From contig JAEHOE010000005.1 in NCBI GenBank assembly GCA_016858145.1, positions 310,001 to 374,000 on the forward strand: a stretch of 64,000 bases of DNA, read 5' to 3'. Shown one piece after another: positions 55,958-64,000 of this stretch. Position numbers and translations under genes: made by a program. The stretch's first letter is position 1; each line of letters opens with the position of its first letter. This DNA comes from Edaphochlamys debaryana (taxonomy: Eukaryota > Chlorophyta > Chlorophyceae > Chlamydomonadales). The notes under the pieces are model-generated. The model did not search any database. It saw only the letters and a program-made list of their open reading frames with translations, and had not been told where the DNA came from.

Positions 55958-55962
55958 TTACA
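55958..55962 (-). promoter_or_regulatory. Candidate TGTAA poly(A) signal of pherophorin
   Basis: TTACA on the plus strand is TGTAA on the minus strand. It lies about 515 bp after the pherophorin stop codon. Confidence 0.45.
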
Positions 55963-56476
55963 ATGCCGTGGGGACGCCAGGCCCGCCTCAACCAAATGGG
56001 CTGATTGAGAACGGATGGCTCCAGGTCCCACGCACTGCAGGCATGCCTCAGGTGCCAAGGGTGCAAGCCTTCAGGCCTTGACAAGGCCAGTCTTCCTCAA
56101 CAGCACCAGGTCGCTTCCGAGCACATGCGGACCCCCAACTTGGGCCGCAGATCATCAAATTGAATTTCAACCAAACCTCGAGCTACACCTGAGCCCGTAC
56201 GTACTACACACGCCCCTGCGGATGGCACCGGGTTCTGTCGTACGGCAATACCGCATCACTGCCCACCAGTCAGTCAGTTCATACCCATATCTTCAAGTCA
56301 GCCCACCGCTACACTAGCGCAATACCCGCGTCCGAATGCCGAGTCACTCCTGCGACGAGACTCCTGCCGTGGTCAGCCTGCTGCCGAGAGCTTATTGCCC
56401 TGGCCACAACGGGGCCTCGTTGCAAATCCAGCCAGCCTCATGCGTTGCCCACACTTTTTCCGAGCGCTCTTGGGTT

Positions 56477-58023
56477 TTAGAGCGACACGGAGCTGAGCGG
56501 GCAGCAGTTGAGGGGGCCGGTGCCGGGCTTGTTGAACAGGCCGACGGTGCAGGTGCCGTCGTGGAACGCGCACAGCTTCTTCAGCGAGTTGCACTGGGGG
56601 CGCAGGTAGAGGCAGACCTCGGTGTCCTCCACGGCCGAGAGCGCCTTGTCGATGTTGGTCACCTTGATCGCTGGGAAGGGCGAGGTCTGGAAGAACGGGG
56701 GTTTGCGAACGCCATTGAGCTCCGTGTACGCCAGGGCGTCCTGGCACGTGCCGTCCACCTCAAATTCCATCTTGTACAGCTCAAACTGGCAGCACTTGGA
56801 CTTGGGCTGAGAGCACACGTCCTTGAGGCCGACGTTGAAGCAGATGCGGGTGAGGCCGTTGACGGTGGTGACGTTCTTGGAGGCGGTGGTGAAGAGGCGG
56901 GAGCCGGCGGCGTTGCGCTGGCACTGGCAGTGCGGGAAGTCGGAGCGGGGGGCGGGGGCGATGGGCGGCGGGGGGGAGGGCGGCGACGGCGAGGGCGGGG
57001 GCGGCGGCGGGGGAGGAGGAGGGGGCGAGGGGGAGGGGGGGGGGAGGGGGAGAGGGGGGGGAGGGAGACGGGGGAGGAGGGGGCGCCGAGCCGGTGATCC
57101 CCACGGGGCAGCAGTCGTTATCCTTGTTGAAGATGGCGTACTTGCACAGCCCAGACCCGGCGGTGCAGAGCTGGTTGAGGCGGGAGCAGGGGGCGGAGGC
57201 CGAGAGGAAGAGGCAGATCTGGGTGCCGTCGGCGCCCTCTGCCGTACGGCCGAGGCCGGTCACGCGCAGCACGTTAAGGTTGGTGTTGTACTCGTACGGC
57301 ACCTGCTTGCCGTCCACAGTCACCTTGCGCATGGAATCCTTGCAGCCGCCAACTGGGGGTTGGGGAGGAGGGGGGCGGATGCGGATTTCGTCAGCACGCA
57401 GCCTTGGGCAAACTCCTCTCCGGAGGCTCCGCAGCCAATTTCATAGCTGCTGCTTCCCGCCGCCGCTTGTTCCGAAGCACGGGTCCCGCCCCATGGCTGT
57501 CCGCCCATGTCCACCTCTTGGGCGCCCGCAGGAAGGCGCCCTCCGCCCCTCCGCCGCCGACCGGTACCCTTACCCTCTCCACCCTTGCCCCCCCCCCGTC
57601 CCCCCTCAGCCGCACCCCACCCCGCCGCCCCTTCTCACCGACGTCAAACTCGACCTTCTGCACCCCCTGCTTGCCGTCGCAGCACTTGGAGGTGGGGTCG
57701 CAGGTGCCAATGTCGTCGACGCGGAAGCAGTAGCGGCGCAGACCGGGCTCAGTGCCCGAGGTCGTGTCGTCCAGGGCGAGGCGGAAGGGGGACTTGCGGG
57801 CGGTGCGCTCGCAGTTGCATAGCGGCGGGAAGAGAAGCTTGGAGGTGGAGGAGGAGGTGGAGGAGGGTCCGCGCTTCTTTGCTTGGAGGAGGTGGCGGGA
57901 GCCGCGGAGACCGAAGAAGTCGGTCTCCTGAGCGGCTGAGGCGGGGCTGGCGCACAGCACGGCTGCGGCCAGCAGGGCGAGGGCGGCGCTCGCGAGGAGC
58001 GCCCGGGATGTCCGCATCATCAT
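56477..58023 (-). CDS. Pherophorin (extracellular matrix glycoprotein), frame break in the proline spacer
   Basis: Pherophorins are hydroxyproline-rich proteins of the volvocine cell wall. Exon 1 (58023-57639) begins MMMRTSRALLASAALALLAA, a signal peptide, and encodes the first globular domain with CNCERTARKSPFRLA, YCFRVDDIGTCDPTSKCCD and VQKVEFDV. Exon 2 (57352-56477) continues [20 protein letters not shown], a Pro/Ser rod, then the second domain (DFPHCQCQRN, RICFNVGLKDVC, KCCQFELYKMEFEVDG, CNSLKKLCAFHDGTCTVGLF, NCCPLSSVSL). The two halves are in different frames. The joined exons total 1261 nt, one too many, and the shift falls in a G10 run at 57035-57044 inside the rod. This is most simply a homopolymer length error or a recent one-base insertion. 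Without it the protein would be 419 residues. Confidence 0.88.
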
Positions 58024-60271
58024 CGTTGTCGTCGTCCGAAGTTTTGCTAGGGTAGCCACCAAAGTCAGCTAAGGGGCGCGCTGACTGTTGGAAGGCTCTA
58101 AGAAGAGCGCGAGCTTTCTGCGGAGGGTGCGGAGGGGAGGGGACTCAGTTAGGATGGCGCGACGGGAACACGAGCAGCCGTCGGGGCGTGCCTGCCGACA
58201 CCACCCGCGCCTTCCCAGCTTGCACCCTTTCTAGCCCCAGAATGTCATGATCCCAATTTTATAGCCCGGTAATGCCGTCCCTCGCGCTCGCAGCGTCGCT
58301 AACCGCACGCACCTGTCGGCTTGTGGGGCAAAGGCGGTTCGCGCAAAGCTCCTGTCGCGAGACAGGCTATTGCACTCTAAGAGCGACTCGGAACGTAGGG
58401 ACCTAGAGCAAAAGCTAACGCGTGCCAACGGGGTAGGCAGCGCGCGGTCGTCTACGATGTCACCGGCCTGACTTGTCCTCTAAGGGAAACAGCACCAAGG
58501 TGTGTGGTGCTGCTCAGGCGCGGGTCCGGTCTGCTAGGAACTGGTAAGCCGAGGCTCTGAGTCTGGTCGGAACGCGGAGCCACTATAAGGGTCCGCGATT
58601 GGGCCCGGCGGGCGGCAGTAGTGCGCACAGGCCCAGTTGCGCGAGCCGTCCGCCAGACCGCGTTGCTGCCTGAGGCAAACCATATTCCTCTAACATTTGA
58701 ATAACTCTGCAGTATCAACGCAACAGGGCTCGCGGCCAGTCAGCCTCAGACTCATCTTACCAACGCAATGCTCGTTGACAACCCTGCGCCGAAGCTAACC
58801 GCGCCGCATCCGTAGTGACAAAGACGCCTCTAGTATGACCAATGCACTACTACCATTGCTAGACCCGTATGGCCCCCTATGCCCCACGCCCGGCCATCCC
58901 GACGCGGGCACACGCACGGAGCGGGTTGAAGCGGCCTCCCCGCACGCATCCCGCCTGCGGAGCTCCAGGAGAGGAGAGCACTCTCAGTCACCACCGCTTT
59001 ATCACAACCACACACGGAACTGCAGTGAACTGCTGGTCGCGCCAACTGGATTCACGGGCCTTGGCCGATTCGTGCGAGGGATGGCCGCCGCACGGGGCCG
59101 CCGCCCCCCCCCCCAAGCCTTCAGCACGGCAAGCCTTCAGTAAAGACAGGGCCGCGCAGGTTACTCGATCCGCGCACTGCTGGTGGCCTTCGTCTTTCTG
59201 CCTCCTCTTTCTACCAAGGGGCCAGGGCCGCGGGTGTCCGAGGGCACGGACGAGAGGCTCCGGGACATCCGAACTCCAGGAGGGAGGAGCTCCCTGGGAA
59301 GGCTGGGATGGGTGGGACATGGGCTGGGGCACACGCATGATGGCTTGGCACTGCCTCTTGTCCATCGGATACCCTGTCAGGTCTCAACACAGGGTGGCGG
59401 CGCGGGTTGACGGCGCAGCATGGCGCCTCCCGGCGCAGCTCGCTCAGGCTAGCTGTTGCCCGCAGGCGGATGCCTCAATTGAGCTTACAAGCCAGGGATA
59501 AGGGCAGTCAAGTCGCCTCGGAGGAAGCAGGGGTGCAGGGGACCCCGCTGAGCGCGCTGAGAGGCGCTGCGCATGTGCGGGTTGGCGGGGAAATTGTGAG
59601 GGTGTTGCGCGGGCTGCCGCGGGCCTTCCCAGTTGAACCCAGCCTAGATGGGCTCGAATGATCACTATATGATTCGTCATGCGCGTGTGGTGTCGGCGCT
59701 GCTTGAACCGCGCGCGCGAGGGGTAGGCTTGCATTCCCGGCGACGCGCGCGAACCGTCGCTGCAAGTGCACCGCCGCTCGGCGTCCACCTCCTTGCCCAA
59801 CGGTCCACTTGCCTTGCATAGAGTCAAACCCGCGCACTGCATACTGCTGCCTAGGCCTGGCAGGTCAGGGAATTGTCCATCATCAGGGCTTTCGGGGGCC
59901 ACCGGCAAGCCCGGCGACTGTCTTAGCAGCCAAGTAAAGCCTGTTAGCGCTTGGCAACATCATCACAATCAGCTAGCGTGCTACCGGTGGGGCAGGGCGG
60001 TGGTTTGAGGGTTGCACCAACAATCTCACCGCCCGCGCGCTGCGGCACAGTGCTTCAAGCCCGTCCAGCCGGGCCACCTAGCCCTGCTACACAGAGACTC
60101 GTGCTCACCGGTGTGCTTCCCGGGCCTAGTCAGTCGAGCCCACTTGGACACAACTCACACCGCGCAGGCGAGCCAGCCCGCCCCCCGTCACTTGGCCCTT
60201 GGTGCCCACACACCGACGCGGACCCAGCTGAGCTCCCCGCCTTTCCTGAACTCCTGGTTAGGTCCCAAGGC
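58024..60271. other. Divergent gap between pherophorin and the M48 peptidase gene
   Basis: The pherophorin promoter and the upstream region of the peptidase gene lie here. Open frames between 58835 and 60270 have no recognisable product. An ORF extends in frame upstream of the peptidase start to 59951, so a longer N-terminus is formally possible. Confidence 0.35.
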
Positions 60272-63200
60272 ATGGCGGGCAGCGCCCCGCCCGCGCTCCA
60301 GCCCCTGGCCCGACTCGCCACGGCCGCCTGCCGGCTGGGCTCCGCTGGCTGCGGCGGCCTCCATGCAACAGCCCCACACCTCCCGCTGGGCCTGGGCCCA
60401 TCCGCTCCGTCCCTCCTCCTTGGCGACCTCCGACTCTCGCACGCGCCCTCCCTCCCAACCCGCCTGGGCGCCCTCTGGCGCCAGTTCTCCTCCATCCGCA
60501 GCCTCCATCCGCAGCCCGGCCGCCTACCGGCCTCCGGTGTAAGCTCCTCCACCGCCTCCGCATCCTCCTCCTCCTACTCATCATTCTCAGTGGCCGCTTC
60601 CACAGCAGCGGCACCAGCAGGCGGCTGGGCGGCGGCAGCAGCGGCCGGTCCGCTGTGGCGTAGCGGTGCGGTGCGGCGGCTGACGGCGCCGGCGGCCCCC
60701 GCGCCACCGTGGGTGGACCCGCCGATCCCGCCCCCGCCCTCGGCCTTTCAGCGCTTCGTCAGCGGCACCGTGGGCCTGTGAGCGGGGCCTGGGATGGGCC
60801 AGGGCCTGGGCCTGGTCCTGGGCCTGGGCCTGCGGTGGGCCTGGCTGGGCGGGTTGTGCAGGGAACCCCGTTGGGCGGAGGGCACGCCTGGTGAGCCCGC
60901 AACGGGACCCAGCCGGCCATTGCACGAGCGAAGCGGTCGCGTGTGGGGCCCCGGGTTGCGTCGTTTTCCGCCATCCCCAGCAGAATGACAAGGGCAGAGC
61001 TGCAGCTGTTGCCAATTGATCGCTCTCAGCGAGCACCCGCCAACTTAGTGGCAATGGCCTGGCCGTTCCCGCAGGCGGGGGGCCGAAGCAGAGCTAGGGA
61101 CCCACCTCAACCCCAGCCGTGCAGGTCACTTTGCGGCACAGGCGCGCGCGCCTGCCAAGCACCCCGCGACTGATGCCTGACGGGTACTGCCCCTGCGCCC
61201 CTTGCCTTCCGCCCCCTTGACCCTGGTAACCGCGCAGCTTCCGTGGCATCATGTACTCATCGCTGCTGCTCTACTTTCTGTACCGCTCCTATGAGGAGGT
61301 GCGGTGTGCGGTGTGTGCTGGGTCGTACCGTACCCGCGCGTGGAGACGGGACTGACCCTAGCCAGTAGCAGTAGTAGTGTTGGATAGGACCGTATTCCCC
61401 GAGCGTAGGGATATTAATGAGTAGGAATAAAGAGGGCGGGGGCGGCAGCCAATGCGGGAGCCCCCCTGCTGAGGTCTACCGTAATAAGGGGGAAAGGCCG
61501 CGGTCAATGAGGGAGACTCACCAACTGCACTGCTGCACGTGCTGGGCCCTGCTCACCCGGCTCCCCGCTCCTCCTCCTCCTCCTCCTCCTCCTCCTCCTC
61601 CTCCTCCTCCTCCTCCTGCCCCCCCCCCCAGGTCCCCGTGTCCGGCCGCATGCACGCCGCAGCCTTCGTGCCCTCCCCCCTGCTGGCCATCAAGCGGGAG
61701 GTCAACACGTACGAATTCCACAAGGTTGGGGCCTTGGGCTTAGGGAGCGGACAGCAGGGGAGGCGGGTGGCCAGGCCGGCATAGGAGTGCTCTGACGGTG
61801 GAGGTTTGGGCCTGACTCCCGCCCACCCCCCACCCGTACTGGCGTACCGCACTCCGCCCGCAGCTACGGCAGGAGGCGGCCAAGCAGGGCCGCGTGCTGC
61901 CGCCCACGCATCCCTACGTGCAGGTGGGTGCAGCTAGGCACAGTATGAGGGCAAACCTAAACAAGTCAATATGCCAGAGCCCAGGCGTGCACGGGTATGC
62001 GCTGCTCTTGGTTGCTTGCAGACGAGGGCAGCGTAGCTGGGACAAGAAACACCTAGAGGATTCAGCGCCTGGGCGACCGCATCGCGGTGGCCGCCGCCAG
62101 CCCACGCGTCACGAAACACACACGCCCTCCCCCCCCCCGCTCTCCCCCCGGCCCCCCCCCCCAGAGGGTGCAGCGCCTGGGCGACCGCATCGCAGTGGCC
62201 GCCGCCAGCCTGCCCGTGGGCCCCTCGGGGGAGCCCCCGGCGCACATGCGGGGCCTGCACTGGGAGTACCTGGTCCTGAAGGACGGGGCGGCCAGCGGAA
62301 TTCCAACCGCCGCCACGCGCTTCGATGGGAAGGTGGGAGCGGGGGGGGGGCGGTTGGCGGTTGGTGGTTGGCGTTAGGGGCCCCACGGTCGCCACGAGGT
62401 TCTAAGGGAAGGAGGGGTTTGGCGGCGGGGATGGGGAGGGAACGGGAGGCAGGGAGGTGGGGCTGCGGGGTGGTGGGTATGGGAAAGCACGGGATCAGAG
62501 GACGGCAGTAGAGTGGAGTGGAGACGAAAGGGAAACGTAAGGACCGGCGTCGGGCTAAGCACGACAATGGTAGGAGGTGTGTATGGAGGCAGGGAGCGGA
62601 GCAGTGGTACGGAGCCGAAGGGAGACATGAATTGGGAAGGGGCCAAGCGATGTGGGCGGAGACTGGGCTTTGTGCTGGGCTCAGATTCACTAGCCCCTCA
62701 CGGTGTGGATTCCGTCATGCCGTACGGCACAGGTGATAGTTTCGGCCGAGTACATCAAGCAGCTGGATCTGCTGTACGGCCCCCGTACGGCAGATGAGGT
62801 TTTGGCGCACACCATCGCCCACGAGGCGGGGCACATGGTGGCAAAGCACGAGGTGAGGGGATCAAGCAGGCGGCATGGGACGGATATGGGAGGGGGGGGC
62901 AGAGGGGGCGCCGGGGCAGAGCTGACAGCCCAGTTAACCTTGGGCAGAGGCCCTAACGCCCGTGTGCCCTCGCTCCCCACCACCACACCCAACCGCTCCT
63001 CCTCCTCCCCCCCCAGTGGGATATCGCCGCCTCCAAGCTCTTCCGCTCCGATGAGGAGACCGCTCGCATGCAGCGGAGGTAGGGTGCGGCGCGGGGTTAA
63101 GAAAGCAAGGGGTGTTGCGTGAGAAAGTAGACACGGCACGGGGCTGGGAGGCCAACGCCTTGGCCCGTTTACTCCGTCCTCGGCCCATCTCGTCCCAACG

Positions 63201-63938
63201 GCCAACCGCCAACCGCCAACGGCCGCAGGCTGGAGTACGAGGCGGACGCGATCGGTCTGGCCATTGCGACGCGCGCCTGCTTCAACCCCTCGCGGGCGAT
63301 CGCTTACCTGGAGTTCTGCGCCTGGATGGACAGCTGGATGCCCAAGAAGAAGCGGTACGGCCAGATCGATGCCGATCCGTTCGAGGTGAGTACGGCAATC
63401 TATTCGCATCAGTGGGTACGGCAGTACGGCAGTGGTCGTGGGAGTGGTGAAGATTAGCCCTGTCAGTCTCCTCACGCCCGCCCTCAAGCCGCCCTCCACC
63501 CTCCCGAAACCCATGTACGTGCCCCTTGTACGACAGCCCGTGTACGGCACCCACCCGCCCAACGCCAAGCGCGTGGCCCGGCTGCGGTCGCTCATGGATT
63601 CGTCGTACCGCACCTCCCACCGCCTGGGTGCGTGAGCGGTGGCTTGGGGACTCGGGGACCAGGGAGGAGGAGGGGATCGGGGGTAGGGTGCGCGGGCAAA
63701 TGCTCAAGCTGAACCCTGGCGCAACGCGTCGCGCTGAGTGCCTGCTGCCTCCCTGAAACACAGCCCTCAGCTGCTCAGAGCTTGGCTTCCCTGCCCGCAC
63801 TCTTGCGCCCAATCCCATCCCCCAGGCTGCGAGATCCGCGAGTCGGCGTTCGAGCGCTGCGGCCGGTGGCTGTCGGCGGAGGCGGCGCGAATGAGGCGCA
63901 AGAAGGCGGCGCCGCCGGCCTTCGATGACACCGACTGA
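60272..63938 (+). CDS. OMA1-like M48 zinc metallopeptidase
   Basis: This is a membrane-associated zinc peptidase of family M48, closest to mitochondrial OMA1, which cleaves inner-membrane proteins under stress. Ten in-phase exons give 476 residues: 60272-60777, 61238-61298, 61632-61724, 61864-61923, 62165-62332, 62733-62852, 63017-63078, 63229-63385, 63537-63627 and 63826-63938. The N-terminus (MAGSAPPALQPLARLATAAC) and the following Ser/Ala-rich 150 residues suit a transit peptide. Exon 2 encodes the hydrophobic MYSSLLLYFLYRSY, a possible membrane segment. OMA1-type features are THPYVQRVQRLGDRIA, HWEYLVLKDG, the catalytic HEAGH in exon 6, the third zinc ligand in YEADAIGL and THPPNAKRVARLR. 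A truncated exon 5 copy lies at 62056-62100. The 3' UTR runs past the window edge. Mitochondrial location is inferred. Confidence 0.88.
61568..61617. repeat. (CTC)n microsatellite forming the acceptor pyrimidine tract of exon 3
   Basis: About 16 copies of CTC run directly into a C-run and the CAG acceptor of exon 3 of the M48 peptidase gene. The microsatellite thus serves as the pyrimidine tract, and length changes could affect splicing. Confidence 0.9.
62056..62100 (+). repeat. Truncated copy of M48 peptidase exon 5 start
   Basis: After a CCTAG acceptor this 45-bp stretch encodes RIQRLGDRIAVAAAS, against RVQRLGDRIAVAAAS at the true exon 5 (62165). It is followed at once by CACGCGTCACGAAACACACA and a C-rich tract ending in the real acceptor. 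Confidence 0.85.
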
Positions 63939-64000
63939 GGGGCGGTTGGGGCGGTTGGAGCGGTTGGGTGGTTGAGGCCGCACGCGATCTAATCAGCATG

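Larger units (their letters stand above)
54766..56476. other. Convergent gap between the paralogue 2 gene and pherophorin
   Basis: The gap contains both 3' UTRs and no recognisable gene. Candidate poly(A) motifs are at 55214-55218 (plus) and 55958-55962 (minus). Between about 55140 and 55260 there are short palindromes such as CATGCC...GGCATG around the TGTAA. Confidence 0.4.

Noticed and set aside
59951..60271. Upstream extension of the M48 peptidase reading frame
   Set aside because: The extension has no family similarity; the segment starting at 60272 looks like a transit peptide by itself. It remains formally possible.

Overview
The window is nuclear DNA of a volvocine (Chlamydomonas-like) green alga. 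The evidence is a pherophorin cell-wall gene, a chloroplast CF0 subunit b' precursor close to what I recall of the Chlamydomonas protein, very high GC, genes split into many short exons by GT-AG introns, and TGTAA poly(A) motifs a few hundred bases after several stop codons. The species cannot be fixed from the sequence. All gene models were assembled by hand by joining reading frames at splice sites; every multi-exon model keeps phase except where noted.

Layout, left to right: an NADH-cytochrome b5 reductase (minus, cut by the left edge); divergent from it an SnRK2 kinase (plus); a 5'-truncated non-LTR retrotransposon with hairpin repeats in its tail (9.3-11.3 kb); a 23-exon long-form phosphate acetyltransferase (plus, 13.0-21.2 kb); a convergent 20-exon Tousled-like kinase (minus, 22.8-31.2 kb); the intronless CF0 b' gene (plus, 32.9 kb); a secretory or membrane protein resembling a GT-B glycosyltransferase (minus, 34.7-39.1 kb) with a stray copy of its last exon at 40.0 kb; a 2.3-kb inverted-repeat structure (41.0-43.2 kb) abutting the eIF4A gene (plus, 43.3-48.2 kb); two head-to-head paralogues of an F-box/LRR-like family (49.8-54.8 kb); a pherophorin (minus, 56.5-58.0 kb); and an OMA1-like M48 metallopeptidase (plus, 60.3-63.9 kb).

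The genes are ordinary nuclear housekeeping, signalling and wall genes with no obvious joint pathway. What stands out is intron architecture. Many introns open with G-tracts and close with complementary C-tracts. A short motif built on AAACACACACG recurs just inside intron ends of unrelated genes, in either orientation. At least ten introns also carry a truncated direct copy of an adjacent exon end, often next to that motif. This looks like an introner-like or tandem-duplication process acting on introns and is the best candidate for something new here. Other notable points are a 457-bp tract with only 5 differences between the two F-box/LRR-like paralogues (gene conversion), the LINE tail hairpins, the inverted repeat beside eIF4A, and a one-base frame break in a G10 run of the pherophorin gene. 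No tRNA, rRNA or CRISPR array was recognised.
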